From the NCBI GenBank assembly GCA_023382935.1, contig JAHDXL010000002.1, positions 310,001 to 374,000 of the forward strand: DNA of 64,000 nt, in the 5' to 3' direction. The notes under the pieces were generated by a model that had not been told where the DNA came from, searched no databases, and saw only the letters and a program-made list of their open reading frames with translations. Made by a program: the position numbers and the translations under genes. Positions 1-8,971 of this stretch are shown piece by piece. Origin of the DNA: Phycisphaerales bacterium (GTDB taxonomy: Bacteria > Planctomycetota > Phycisphaerae > Phycisphaerales > UBA1924). Position 1 is the first letter of the stretch; the number at the start of each line of letters is the position of its first letter.

Positions 1-2
1 TC

Positions 3-608
3 AACCTGGCCGAACTGCGGGCGAGGGTGCGGGCGGCCTTGCGGATGTACTCGCTGCTCCAGATGCTCTCACAGCGGGCGCAGTTGGACGGGCTGACCGG
101 GCTCTGGAACCGTGCATACTTTGACTCGCAGTGGGAGGCCGAGGTTGCGCGGTCTGCGAGGCACGGGTACCCGCTGTCACTGGGGCTGATCGACATTGAT
201 CATTTCAAGTCGATCAATGACACCTACGGGCATCCCGCGGGCGATGCGGTGATCCAGGTGCTCGCCAAACTGCTGGCAGCCGAGATCCGTCAGTCCGATG
301 TGGCGTGTCGGTATGGCGGTGAGGAATTCGCGCTCATCATGCCATCGACGCCTCCGGACGAGGCGGGGAAGATGTGCGAACGGATTCGGGGGCACTTTGA
401 ATCGTTGCGCTGGGCCCGTCATCCCGAGCGGTCAGTGACGATCTCGATCGGCGTGGCGGGAGCCTGCAAGGGTGCGGCGCTGTCCGCGCACGCATGGGTC
501 GAGGCCGCCGACAAAAGACTCTACGCCGCCAAGCAGACGGGACGGAACCGCGTCGTGGTGGCCGACATCGGAGGACCGTTGCTGCCGCGGCTGGCCAACG
601 CCGGGTGA
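3..608 (+). CDS. GGDEF diguanylate cyclase, 5'-truncated by the window edge
   Basis: Makes cyclic di-GMP from two GTP in the cytoplasm. The visible part is the C-terminal GGDEF domain. Its active-site motif GGEEF is intact, and an RQSD inhibitory site lies five residues before it, so product inhibition is expected. The reading frame is open to the window edge, and the first residues (NLAELRARVRAALRM) resemble the last helix of a response-regulator receiver domain. The full protein is therefore probably a PleD/WspR-like receiver-GGDEF regulator. The GTG at 27 is an internal codon rather than a convincing start. It converges on the PagL-like gene with only three bases between the stop codons. 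The GGDEF call is certain; the receiver part is inferred. Confidence 0.93.
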   Translation, partial: NLAELRARVRAALRMYSLLQMLSQRAQLDGLTGLWNRAYFDSQWEAEVARSARHGYPLSLGLIDIDHFKSINDTYGHPAGDAVIQVLAKLLAAEIRQSDVACRYGGEEFALIMPSTPPDEAGKMCERIRGHFESLRWARHPERSVTISIGVAGACKGAALSAHAWVEAADKRLYAAKQTGRNRVVVADIGGPLLPRLANAG

Positions 609-611
609 CGG

Positions 612-1220
612 TCAGAACGGGAAACTGTAGCCGGCGTAGATCATGACCCCGTCTCGATCCGGATTATCGGAATCGCCGGTGATGCGCGCGTTGGAAATGT
701 GGTGCCATCGGACGCCCAGTTCGGCGCGTTGTCCGCGGACGCCGACCTTGTGGGTGATACCGACGCCCGCGCGAGGGGTGAAGTTGGCGCTGGTGCCGCC
801 GGGAGGCACGTCATCGGTGGAGAACATCAGGCCGATGCCCGCGTCGGCGTAGAAACTCCACAGTTCCTTGTTGATGAGGTGCCACCGAAGCACAAAGTTC
901 GGGTTGATGCCCCAGGCGCTATCCGGTTCCTGATCGAAGTACCACGTGCCCAGTTCCAGGCGCATCTCAACGTCGTCGACCAGGAAACGGCTCCAGGCGA
1001 CGTTGATGTTGAAGTCCGTCGAGTCATCGTCTTCTTCCAGCCCAAACGCGACGCCGGTGCCGAGGGTCAGCCGGGTTTGTCCCTTCACCCCAAACAACTC
1101 GGCGGCCGGCTGCTCCGGAGACAGTGTCAGATCGTCCGTCGTGAGGCGCGGAGCATCCAAGGCCCAGGTCGCCGAGGCCGTCAGTGCCGCCAGTCCGATG
1201 CAGGCATGAATCCGATTCAT
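612..1220 (-). CDS. PagL-like outer-membrane lipid A deacylase / acyloxyacyl hydrolase family protein
   Basis: About 202 residues. The ATG at 1220 gives a standard signal peptide (MNRIHACIGLAALTASATWA); an upstream start at 1256 would put 12 extra residues before it. The rest alternates short aromatic-rich strands, as in an eight-stranded beta-barrel. Near the C-terminus it has WHHISNAR, matching the His-Ser-Asn catalytic region of PagL-type lipid A 3-O-deacylases, and it ends on an aromatic residue (YSFPF) as outer-membrane barrels do. By family, the role would be trimming acyl chains from lipid A. Whether this organism makes canonical lipid A cannot be seen here, so substrate is an inference. 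Confidence 0.72.
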   Translation of the reverse strand: MNRIHACIGLAALTASATWALDAPRLTTDDLTLSPEQPAAELFGVKGQTRLTLGTGVAFGLEEDDDSTDFNINVAWSRFLVDDVEMRLELGTWYFDQEPDSAWGINPNFVLRWHLINKELWSFYADAGIGLMFSTDDVPPGGTSANFTPRAGVGITHKVGVRGQRAELGVRWHHISNARITGDSDNPDRDGVMIYAGYSFPF

Positions 1221-1252
1221 GGACACAGCGTATCCATTTCGCGGGCGGCGCG

Positions 1253-2935
1253 TCACTCGATGGGAAGCAGCAGACTGCGCCCAGTCATGGCTTCCGGTTG
1301 AGCAAGCCCCATCATCTCCAGCGCGGTGGGAAGAATGTCAGCCAGACGGCCCCGCTTGCCTCGGAGACGCTCATCGAACCACCCGGCCGCGTCGGTGTCG
1401 CCGACCAGCCGCCGCCCGCGGAAGGCCTCTCCCACGACGATGAGCGGTACGTCGTAGATGGTGTGCGCGGTGTGGGGAGAGTTGGCCGATGGTTCCCACA
1501 TCTGCTCGGCATTGCCGTGGTCGGCGGTGACGATGAGCGAGCCGCCGCGACCGAGCGTCTTGTCGACGATCTGCCCGACGCAGCGGTCGACGAAGCCGCA
1601 GGCTTTCACGGCCGCGTCCAGATTGCCGGTGTGCCCAACCATGTCGCCGTTGGCGAAGTTGACCACGATGACGTCTTCGCAATCCGGGGAATCTAGGCGG
1701 CGGAGCACGGCATCACACACGCCGCGGGCGGACATCTCGGGCTGCAGGTCGTAGGTGGCGACCTTGGGGCTTTGGATGATCTCGCGGTGCTCGCCAGGGA
1801 AGGGGTCGTCGCGGTAGTCATTGAAGAAGAACGTGACGTGCGGGTATTTCTCGGTTTCCGCGCAACGGAACTGCGTCAGCCCCAGTCGGCTGAAGTATTC
1901 GCCGGAGATGTCCGTCATCTTCGGAGGCTTCTCGAAGGCCACTTTGGCCAGGGTTGACAGACGCTGGGAGTAGGGGGTCAGGATGACGAAGTTGAGGTCA
2001 AGTTTCGTCCCGCGGTCGAACCCGCGTTCGCCGGTGTCGGGGCTGGGCTTGACTTCTTCGGCCCCGTAAAACTCGGGCAGCAGGAAGGCGCTGCACAACT
2101 CGCGCGGCCGATCGCCGCGGTAGTTGTAGAAAATGACGGTATCGCCCGGGCGAATGCGGCTGGCCTGGGCGTTGCCCACGGTGCGCGGCGAGACGAACTC
2201 GTCGCCAGCAAGGGTCGCGCCTCCCTCGGGATAGTCGTAGTACGCTTTCACGGCCGCCCCGCCTGAGTCGAAGTTGGGAACGGGCGCTCCTCGACCCGTC
2301 AGGCAGTCGTAGGCGCGGCGCACGCGCTCCCAGCGGTTGTCGCGGTCCATTGCCCAGTAGCGCCCGATGATCGTTGCGACGCGGAAGGCGTCGCCGTCGA
2401 GTTCGAGGCACTTGGCCTCGACCTGCTCGACGTAGCCCCTGCCGGTGAACGGGCCTGTGTCACGCCCGTCTGTGAAAAGATGCACAAACACACGTGGGGC
2501 CGCCTGCTCGCGACACAGCGCCAGCAGTGCGTAGAGATGTTCGAGCAGACCATGCACTCCCGCGTCGGAGCAGATGCCGAGCAGGTGAACCGGCTTGCCC
2601 GCGCGGGCGGCCGAGGCCACCGCGTCACGCAAGACCTTGTTGGTTCCAAGCCCGGCGCGACAGGCCTTGGAGATGCGCACGGCGTCCTGATCGACGATGC
2701 GCCCCGCCCCGATGTTCTGGTGTCCCACCTCGGAGTTGCCCATCGTCCGGTCGGTCAGCCCGACATCTTCCCCGCTGGTCTTGATCAGCGTGGAGGGCCA
2801 CTCACGCATCAGCCGATCGGCGACCGGCGTGTCGGCCAGCGCCACGGCGTTGAAGTCGTGGTGCTCGGGGTAGGGGTTGGTACCCCAGCCGTCGCGGATG
2901 ATCAGCACAAACGGGGTGTTCTTGACTCTTGACAT
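1253..2935 (-). CDS. gpmI: 2,3-bisphosphoglycerate-independent phosphoglycerate mutase
   Basis: Interconverts 3- and 2-phosphoglycerate in glycolysis, using two metal ions and a phosphoserine intermediate. The N-terminal metal motif is present (LIIRDGWG, usually LILDGWG). The catalytic serine lies in MGNSEVGHQNIGAGR, and the C-terminal phosphatase half has the VTADHGNAEQM metal-binding motif. About 560 residues, somewhat longer than the usual 510-520. ATG at 2935 (MSRVKN) is preferred over an upstream TTG because the family motif begins a few residues after it. It is transcribed away from the peroxiredoxin side in the same direction, with a 69-base gap to that gene's stop, so a shared transcript is possible but not shown. 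Confidence 0.96.
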   Translation of the reverse strand: MSRVKNTPFVLIIRDGWGTNPYPEHHDFNAVALADTPVADRLMREWPSTLIKTSGEDVGLTDRTMGNSEVGHQNIGAGRIVDQDAVRISKACRAGLGTNKVLRDAVASAARAGKPVHLLGICSDAGVHGLLEHLYALLALCREQAAPRVFVHLFTDGRDTGPFTGRGYVEQVEAKCLELDGDAFRVATIIGRYWAMDRDNRWERVRRAYDCLTGRGAPVPNFDSGGAAVKAYYDYPEGGATLAGDEFVSPRTVGNAQASRIRPGDTVIFYNYRGDRPRELCSAFLLPEFYGAEEVKPSPDTGERGFDRGTKLDLNFVILTPYSQRLSTLAKVAFEKPPKMTDISGEYFSRLGLTQFRCAETEKYPHVTFFFNDYRDDPFPGEHREIIQSPKVATYDLQPEMSARGVCDAVLRRLDSPDCEDVIVVNFANGDMVGHTGNLDAAVKACGFVDRCVGQIVDKTLGRGGSLIVTADHGNAEQMWEPSANSPHTAHTIYDVPLIVVGEAFRGRRLVGDTDAAGWFDERLRGKRGRLADILPTALEMMGLAQPEAMTGRSLLLPIE

Positions 2936-3004
2936 TTGCACCTGCCCTGCATGGAGACTCAAGGAAACCCCGGAAGCACGTTGATGCGGCGAGGGCGCCC
3001 GGCT

Positions 3005-3493
3005 TCAACTGAGTTGAGCCAGAACGCTATGAAAGTCCATGGCCTTGCTGGGTTCTCGCCGCTCAGACCACTTGACTTTGCCCTTGCCGTCGGCGCTCTG
3101 CCCGATGATGACGGTGCCGCGTCCGCCGACGTTGAGGTCGGGCCAGTACATGCCGTAGCCCTTGACCACTTCGCGGTGCATGTCGCTGAGCAGGGTGTGC
3201 TGGAGTCCCTCCTTCTCGGCCCAGGCCTTGAGCGCGGCGAACGAGTCGCACGAGATGGCGACGACGGAAGCGCCCTTTTTCTTCCAAGTTTCCATGTCCT
3301 TGGTGATGCAGGCCATTTCGGTGCCGCACACGCCAGTGAAGGCCAGGGGGAAGAAGCAGAGCGCGACATCCCCTTTCTTCACGTGCTCGGCGAGGTTCCA
3401 GTCCTGACGGTTCTGGTCGGGAAGGGTGAAGTCGGGAGCGACCGAGCCGGCGGGGAGAATCTGCTCGCGCGGGGTGAGGTGCTTGTTCTTCAT
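3005..3493 (-). CDS. Peroxiredoxin, AhpC/TSA (Bcp/AhpE-like) family
   Basis: A 162-residue thiol peroxidase that reduces hydrogen peroxide and organic peroxides in the cytoplasm. The peroxidatic cysteine is Cys56 in TGVCGTEM, with the conserved Thr three residues before it and the Pro-bearing FFPLAFTG strand leading in. No clear resolving cysteine sits five residues downstream as in typical Bcp, so a one-cysteine or external-thiol mechanism is likely. The ATG at 3493 gives a normal N-terminus for a cytoplasmic member. It is divergent from yggS, with 98 bases between the two starts. Confidence 0.93.
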   Translation of the reverse strand: MKNKHLTPREQILPAGSVAPDFTLPDQNRQDWNLAEHVKKGDVALCFFPLAFTGVCGTEMACITKDMETWKKKGASVVAISCDSFAALKAWAEKEGLQHTLLSDMHREVVKGYGMYWPDLNVGGRGTVIIGQSADGKGKVKWSERREPSKAMDFHSVLAQLS

Positions 3494-3521
3494 GGAGCGG
3501 GCCTTTCGGGCTTGGGTGGGT

Positions 3522-3549
3522 TTGCACGCGGGAAGTTTCGGCGTATTCT
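3522..3549 (+). promoter_or_regulatory. Candidate sigma-70-type promoter for yggS
   Basis: TTGCAC, a 16-base spacer and TATTCT read towards yggS, placing a start site near 3556, about 36 bases before its ATG. It lies in the divergent gap between the peroxiredoxin and yggS starts. Pattern match only. Confidence 0.4.
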
Positions 3550-3591
3550 ACACCGATCAGCGCGTGCCCCAGAAGGACCGAGCCGAACCGT

Positions 3592-4476
3592 ATGGACGCG
3601 AAATACACGCTGTCGGAAAGATACGCCCAAGTGAAACAGCGCATCGCCGGCGCTGCGGCTAGGTCGCGTCGTCGCCCTGAGGAGATCATCCTCGTCGCGG
3701 TGACCAAGACGGCCGAGCCGGAGCAGATTCGCACGCTGCTCGAACTGGGGCATCGCGACTTCGGTGAGAACCGGGTGCAGCGACTGGCCCAGCGAGCCTC
3801 GATGGTGCGGGAATGGTTCGACCGCGTGCGTGTGCTCGAACGCACGGGAAGCAGCCCCGAGGGTTCACGGGCGGGGCAGATTCTTGCGTCGGGAAAGCCC
3901 GAGGGTGAAGGCACCCTGGCCGGGCCGGCCCGCTGGCATCTGATCGGTCATCTCCAGCGCAACAAGGTTCGTCGGGCGGTCGAGCATGCCCGCCTGATTC
4001 ACTCGATTGACAGTTTGCGGCTGGTCGAAGATCTCCAGGCCTTCGCGGATCGGCGCGACCGCCCCATCGACGTGCTGATCCAGGTCAACTGCTCGGGAGA
4101 GGGGTCCAAATTTGGGTGCCCGGTTCCGGCGGCGCTCCCGCTGGCCGAGCAGATCGACACCATGGTCAACGTGCGTGTGCGCGGGCTGATGACCATGGCG
4201 CCGTACAGCGAGAATCCGGAGGACGCCCGCCCGGTGTTCAGCCGCTGCCATGATCTGTACCAGGAGATTCGCCGGGCCGGTATCGCCGAAGGGCGCTTCA
4301 ACCTGCTGTCCATGGGCATGACAGACGACTTCGAGGTCGCGATCGAAGAAGGCGCCAACATCGTGCGCGTCGGGCGCGCGATCTTCGGAGAATCCGAACA
4401 CCCCGAGCCAACGGATGCCGATTCCGAGTCCGATGAGGACTCGAGCGAATCCGAGGCCGAGGCTGCGTCAGCCTGA
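3592..4476 (+). CDS. yggS: YggS/PLPBP family pyridoxal-phosphate homeostasis protein
   Basis: A fold-III PLP-binding barrel protein that buffers pyridoxal phosphate and influences amino-acid and keto-acid pools; family members have no known catalytic activity. The PLP lysine is Lys39 in VAVTKTAE. Other hallmarks are HRDFGENRVQ, WHLIGHLQRNK and the phosphate-binding SMGMTDDFEVAIEEGAN with the following VRVGRAIFG. At 294 residues it is longer than the usual 230. The extra length comes from an insertion at about residues 80-105 and an Asp/Glu/Ser-rich tail of about 25 residues that is probably disordered. It converges on the amidase gene, with 27 bases between them. Confidence 0.95.
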   Translation: MDAKYTLSERYAQVKQRIAGAAARSRRRPEEIILVAVTKTAEPEQIRTLLELGHRDFGENRVQRLAQRASMVREWFDRVRVLERTGSSPEGSRAGQILASGKPEGEGTLAGPARWHLIGHLQRNKVRRAVEHARLIHSIDSLRLVEDLQAFADRRDRPIDVLIQVNCSGEGSKFGCPVPAALPLAEQIDTMVNVRVRGLMTMAPYSENPEDARPVFSRCHDLYQEIRRAGIAEGRFNLLSMGMTDDFEVAIEEGANIVRVGRAIFGESEHPEPTDADSESDEDSSESEAEAASA

Positions 4477-4503
4477 TTTCATGCCTTCAAAATCGCACGT
4501 CGT

Positions 4504-5235
4504 TCAGGCCGACGCGAGCGTACCGCCGCGCGCGCGGGTGCGCTCCATGTACCTTTGCAGATTTCGACCTGGGCAGGCGGTGGGGGCGAGTTCCTGGTGT
4601 GTGTAGACCCGATTGAGGGGGATGCGATACTGACGCATTTGCGCGGCCACGAACCGATCCAGCGCCGCCAAGGCTTGGGGGGTTGGCTGCTGTTCCTCGA
4701 AGTTGCCCAACACGAGAACTCCCAGATTGTGGGGATTCTGATCCTTGACATGCGCGCCTTGGAGCGAGATGGGGCGGCCTTCCCAGACCCGCCCGTCGGG
4801 GTCGACGATGTAGTGGTACCCGATGTCAGCCCACCCGTTCCCGCGATGGCCGCGGCGGATGGTCTCAATTTGGGCGGCGCAGGCGTCGGCACCTCGGAGC
4901 ACCTGCGGCGGCATGCCGTCGTGGTGCACGGTGATCTTGTCGATCCCACGCATGGGGTCGGCCAACGAGGGATCGGGCCCGTACTTGGCCCAGCGTGAGC
5001 GGGGGATGACGCCGGTGGGCAGCCCGACCGGGCCGGCGGGGCCGCGTGCAATCGGGCCCGTCGCCACGTGTCCGGTGGCCGGTGCGGGGTTCTCCGGGAT
5101 CGGAGTTCCCACCAAGCCGGGTCCGCGTGCGCGACGTGGGGCCGAGTTGCAGGCGCTCAGCAGCCCGCTGACCGAGGCCAGCGTGCCAAAGGCGAGAGAC
5201 CGAACCAGCATTTCGCGGCGATTGAAGTCTTGCAC
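4504..5235 (-). CDS. N-acetylmuramoyl-L-alanine amidase (amidase_2/PGRP fold), probable TAT-exported lipoprotein
   Basis: Cleaves the bond between N-acetylmuramic acid and the stem peptide of peptidoglycan. The PGRP-type zinc site is visible: first histidine in ITVHHDG, second in THQELAPTACPG with the cysteine ligand close behind, and the DIGYHYIVDPDG strand between them. I place the start at a GTG at 5235 because AGGAT lies eight bases upstream and the product begins MQDFNRREML. That gives a twin-arginine motif, a hydrophobic stretch and a lipobox ending LLSAC. ATG at 5271 and a start at 5319 are alternatives that add up to 28 residues of unlikely leader. Its presence suggests the cell has a peptidoglycan wall or takes up wall fragments. 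Confidence 0.9.
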   Translation of the reverse strand: MQDFNRREMLVRSLAFGTLASVSGLLSACNSAPRRARGPGLVGTPIPENPAPATGHVATGPIARGPAGPVGLPTGVIPRSRWAKYGPDPSLADPMRGIDKITVHHDGMPPQVLRGADACAAQIETIRRGHRGNGWADIGYHYIVDPDGRVWEGRPISLQGAHVKDQNPHNLGVLVLGNFEEQQPTPQALAALDRFVAAQMRQYRIPLNRVYTHQELAPTACPGRNLQRYMERTRARGGTLASA

Positions 5236-5421
5236 AGTCTTGATCCTATCGGCAGATGGTCCCGGTTTCATGCACCGGTACTCTGGCTTCCAACGTGCTT
5301 CCTCACCTACCTTGTGCAATGCCGGAGCACGTCGCGTTCACACGGTCCGAAAGCGGGCCCCTGGGCGGGCCCGAGAATCCGGCTGGGTGCGGGTCGGGCT
5401 CATTGCAGAATGGAGAGCAGC

Positions 5422-6312
5422 ATGTGGAAAGGTCTGGCGGCTGGAACGGTCTTGAGTGTAGCGGCAGGCGTGGCGTTGGCGCAAAGCGGGGAGGACGCAG
5501 CAGCACGCGCCCAGGCAGCACGCGATCGCATCGCAGCACTCGAAGCGGAACTGGCGGCCGCCAAGGCGGAGTTGGCAGCGGCAGAGGCTGCGGCCAGCGC
5601 ACCGGGCGCTGTGCCCACGGATCCGGGCTCGGAGCCGGCATACACCCCCAGTTGGCTGGAGGGCTGGAAGGGATCGGTTGAGGTTGGTTTGGCCGGCAGC
5701 GATGGCAACACCGAGCAGGCCAGTTTCCGCACCGGCATCAACGCCAGCCGCCAGACTGAAAGCATCGAAACCAAGGTCGGCCTGAACTACCTGTATGCCA
5801 CGTCGAACGGGGAAGAGACCGCGAACCGACTGGGCATCAATCTTCGCAACGATTGGCTGCTCAAAGACTCGCGATGGCGCGTCTTCGCCGAGGCCGAGTA
5901 CGAGCACGACGAGTTTCAGGACTGGGAACACCGCATCGCCGGGTTTGTGGGCGTGGGCTACCAGTTCATCAAGCGTGACCGGACAAATCTTGTCGGGCGA
6001 GCGGGCCTCGGTGGTTCGCAGGAACTCGGCGGCGACGACGAAGGTTTCCACCCGGAAGCACTGTTCGGGCTCGACTTCGATCACAAGATCAATGAACGGC
6101 AGAAACTGACCGCATCAACTGACTTCTACCCCAGTTTGGATGAGATGGGTGAGTTCCGGTGGGTCAATCGTGCGGCGTGGGAAGTCACGGTCGACCCCGA
6201 GACCAGCATGTTCCTCCGCCTGGGGGCCGAGCATCGGCACGACAGCAACCCCGGGGAAAACTTCAAGCACAACGACCTGAACTACTTCTTGACGCTCGGA
6301 TGGTCTTTCTGA
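5422..6312 (+). CDS. DUF481 family outer-membrane protein
   Basis: About 296 residues. The start is the ATG at 5422, with GGAGAG just upstream, and gives a classical signal peptide (MWKGLAAGTVLSVAAGVALA). An alanine/glutamate-rich coiled coil follows at about residues 28-60, then a proline-rich hinge. The main domain is a DUF481-type barrel with repeated amphipathic strands and a C-terminal aromatic residue (LTLGWSF). Typical DUF481 phrases are GLAGSDGNTEQ and the RNDWLLKDSRWRVFAEAEYEHD strands. Function of DUF481 barrels is not established. The N-terminal coiled coil could contact peptidoglycan or a partner; that part is inferred. Confidence 0.88.
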   Translation: MWKGLAAGTVLSVAAGVALAQSGEDAAARAQAARDRIAALEAELAAAKAELAAAEAAASAPGAVPTDPGSEPAYTPSWLEGWKGSVEVGLAGSDGNTEQASFRTGINASRQTESIETKVGLNYLYATSNGEETANRLGINLRNDWLLKDSRWRVFAEAEYEHDEFQDWEHRIAGFVGVGYQFIKRDRTNLVGRAGLGGSQELGGDDEGFHPEALFGLDFDHKINERQKLTASTDFYPSLDEMGEFRWVNRAAWEVTVDPETSMFLRLGAEHRHDSNPGENFKHNDLNYFLTLGWSF

Positions 6313-6323
6313 GCCGGTCCGGA

Positions 6324-6365
6324 AACTCGTCCGCGGGGCTCGGCGCGCCCCGGTCGCCGCGAGTT
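6324..6365 (+). terminator. GC-rich hairpin after the DUF481 gene, without a T tract
   Basis: Two nested arms pair: AACTCG with CGAGTT outside, and CGGGGC with GCCCCG inside. The structure starts 12 bases after the stop codon. No run of T follows, so it may be a processing or stability element rather than an intrinsic terminator. Confidence 0.35.
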
Positions 6366-6490
6366 GGCCGGGTGCGGTGCGAACTGAGGGCTTGAACGAC
6401 TCGCTGCCGAGGAGAGGGGGGTCATCCCTCTTGACACTCCACCCGATTTGTCCACAATGGCGATGAATCGCCGGAGGCGGAGGAGGGACG

Positions 6491-8971
6491 GTGCGCGCAC
6501 TGGTTTTGATGCTGATTGCCTTGTTGGCTGCAACCGCCTCGCACGCTCGGGCAGCCGTACGCGCGGAATCCGACTCAGCCCGGATCGCCTTGGCACGCCA
6601 CGTCAGCCCGGGTGACCGGCTTCAAGCCGGAGATTTCTCGATCCTCCTGTGGGTTCATCCAGACGCACCCACGATGGATGCCCGCGGGATTTTCGAAATC
6701 CCGGGCGTGTTGTCGATCTGCACCAGTGCCGGCGGAACACTGGTTGCTTCGGTCGAGGGAGAGGACGGCCAGGGGCAGTTGGTCTCACTGGTGGCGGATT
6801 CCGGACAGCCATTGCTTGGCGGGCAGTGGCAACTGGTGGCCTTGAGTTTCCGCCAGTCTGGCTTCGTCGATATCTTGCACGCCGACTCGACGGGCGTTCA
6901 TTCGGGTATCGCCAGCGCAGGCGGTGCGGTGATGCCCGCCCAGCAGGGCGAACTGGGTCCGTGTCTGGGCGCCGACTCACAGGGCCGTCCGGCGTTGATC
7001 GGCTCCTATGGACTTCTGGTGTTCCGTTCGCACGTCGTGAAAGCCAACGATCTGACCACCATCCGATCGACGCGCCGGTATTTCGGGCCGTACGACCTGT
7101 CCGGAGTGGGCTCGATGAACGGGGTCGCAGGGGCCGAGTGGATGCTCAATCATGCCGCCACGACGCTTCCCGTGAATATTGATGCCGGAGGACTTGCCTC
7201 GCAGCGAGCGGCCGTCATGGGGCAGCCGGCGGGCCTGCACAACATTCATGTGTACGACAAGCGGGATGCCGTGGGCAGCGAATACGAGCGGTTCAATCTA
7301 GTCCGCCAAGCAATCGACGTGCGGGACTTCCGTTACGTCAGCACGCGTGAGCCGCCACTCGACGGGTTTTTCATGGTTGACCCCGGGCCGTTTGCGGTCA
7401 CGTATCCCAGCGTGCCGGGCGAATCGGCGCTGGCGGTGCAACTTGTGAATGGGCCGCGCCGCCCGATCCGCATGTTCATCAGTTCGAACAGTCGCGCCGT
7501 GTTTCGCGATGATGGATCAGGGCAGTCGCCCGGCAACTACGCCCACGGCTTTTTCGACCTGAAGCGATCAGAGGTTTCGGGAGTTCTCTTCCGCCCGGCG
7601 GTGCGTGGGTCGGGGGGGCCGTGGTTTGGGCTCGATTGCGTGGACCCGCCCAGAGCCGAGTTGACCGACCTGATCGACACGGCGTCGGGTGTGTACGCCA
7701 GTTTCTCGCGTTTCTGGACTGGATCGGCGCGTGCGACCTCGGAGGCGCCTGGATCAGGGCTGTTCCTGCGACGATGGGGCACCTACGAGATGCGTTGTCG
7801 GCCCGAAGAAGGCAGTCTCATGGTGGCAGACGCCCCGCTGGTGGTCGAGGCCCACGTCATGGCATTCCCCGGGGCTTCGCCGGTGCTGTGGCGTCCGCGG
7901 CGGGGAGCATGGCAGAGCGAGACTGGAATCGACGAAGCGCCATCGCAGCAGATGACGCTCGATACCACGCGCCACGTTCACATGTTCGGCCTGAACGATC
8001 GCGTGCTCAACCACTCGGCCATTTCGCTGGTGGGCAACTTCGAAGGGCTGATCAAGCCCGGGGACGCCATGTTCATCGGCACCGGCCCCAATGCCGGGCA
8101 GATCAACGTGGTGAACACGGTCACACAGGGCATTTCCCAGGCCACAATCACGTTTGATCGGAACATGTTGCGATGGCCTGAAGCAGGGGTGTACCTGCGT
8201 TTCGGATCCTGGCGATTCGAAACGCTGCGATACGAGTTTCCACCGGTGCCCCCGGGAGACGCCCGTACCTGGCGCGGGCTGTTTCTCCAGGCGGTCGACG
8301 AAGGCTCGGGCTTTCCAGTCTTTGCCTATAGCGCCTATCGCCCGAACGTCCCTGGGCTTCAGATCGGCGTGGCCGGTTGGGGCGGAAACGGGTATCTGCT
8401 CCAGTTGCTCAAGTCCGAGCCCGCTGCAATGCAGGGTTGGATGCAGAAGGCTGCTGCGGACCTGTGGATCCAAGTGCCGGCCCAGCAGAACGCGCTGCCT
8501 TCCAACATGAGCGACTTCACGGCTGCGATTCGCCAGGCGACGCCGGACTGCGAGATCATCTGGGCGGCCGAGGCGGCGCACCCCAGCGGCAGCCAACTCG
8601 GCTGGCCGCAGTACATCGTGGATCATGCGGCCGAGGAGGGCGTGATCGGCATCGTGGCCTACAACCAACCGCACGTCGGAACGGAACTGGAGCAACTGGC
8701 CGACGGTCATCGCGCCAATCTGCCGCACATCAGCCGTCGGGGAAACATCAAACTGGCCGAGTTGTGGTGCCAACTGCTGCAGAGTGCGGCAATCGACCCC
8801 TGCCCGGCGGACTTTGCGCCCGTGTGGGGGCAATACGACTTCTTCGACGTACAGGCATATCTGGCTGCGTTTTCGACTGGCGACCCGCGCTCGGATCTCA
8901 ATGGAGACGGCGCGATCAACTTCTTCGACGTTCAGCGTTTCCTGATGCTCTTCACCGCCGGATGTCCATAG
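6491..8971 (+). CDS. Large secreted protein with LamG-like N-terminus and C-terminal dockerin-like repeats
   Basis: 826 residues, not assigned to a known function. The GTG start at 6491 follows GGAGGAGGG and gives a signal peptide (MRALVLMLIALLAATASHARA). Residues about 45-190 look like a concanavalin/LamG sandwich (ILLWVHPDA, GGQWQLVALSF). A central region of about 400 residues resembles nothing I know. At about residues 620-760 there are weak echoes of an SGNH hydrolase (GVAGWGGNGY, then DLWIQVPAQQN), but the catalytic Gly-Asn-Asp block is not intact. The last 50 residues hold two dockerin-like units, the first degenerate, the second with a canonical calcium loop (DLNGDGAINFFD), ending in Gly-Cys-Pro. 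A surface-anchored or secreted protein is likely. Its end overlaps pyk by 20 bases, tail to tail. Confidence 0.8.
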   Translation: MRALVLMLIALLAATASHARAAVRAESDSARIALARHVSPGDRLQAGDFSILLWVHPDAPTMDARGIFEIPGVLSICTSAGGTLVASVEGEDGQGQLVSLVADSGQPLLGGQWQLVALSFRQSGFVDILHADSTGVHSGIASAGGAVMPAQQGELGPCLGADSQGRPALIGSYGLLVFRSHVVKANDLTTIRSTRRYFGPYDLSGVGSMNGVAGAEWMLNHAATTLPVNIDAGGLASQRAAVMGQPAGLHNIHVYDKRDAVGSEYERFNLVRQAIDVRDFRYVSTREPPLDGFFMVDPGPFAVTYPSVPGESALAVQLVNGPRRPIRMFISSNSRAVFRDDGSGQSPGNYAHGFFDLKRSEVSGVLFRPAVRGSGGPWFGLDCVDPPRAELTDLIDTASGVYASFSRFWTGSARATSEAPGSGLFLRRWGTYEMRCRPEEGSLMVADAPLVVEAHVMAFPGASPVLWRPRRGAWQSETGIDEAPSQQMTLDTTRHVHMFGLNDRVLNHSAISLVGNFEGLIKPGDAMFIGTGPNAGQINVVNTVTQGISQATITFDRNMLRWPEAGVYLRFGSWRFETLRYEFPPVPPGDARTWRGLFLQAVDEGSGFPVFAYSAYRPNVPGLQIGVAGWGGNGYLLQLLKSEPAAMQGWMQKAAADLWIQVPAQQNALPSNMSDFTAAIRQATPDCEIIWAAEAAHPSGSQLGWPQYIVDHAAEEGVIGIVAYNQPHVGTELEQLADGHRANLPHISRRGNIKLAELWCQLLQSAAIDPCPADFAPVWGQYDFFDVQAYLAAFSTGDPRSDLNGDGAINFFDVQRFLMLFTAGCP

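Noticed and set aside
5068-5421. A long N-terminal extension of the DUF481 protein
   Set aside because: It would run antisense through the amidase gene start and precede a perfect signal peptide and ribosome site at 5422, so the short start is chosen.
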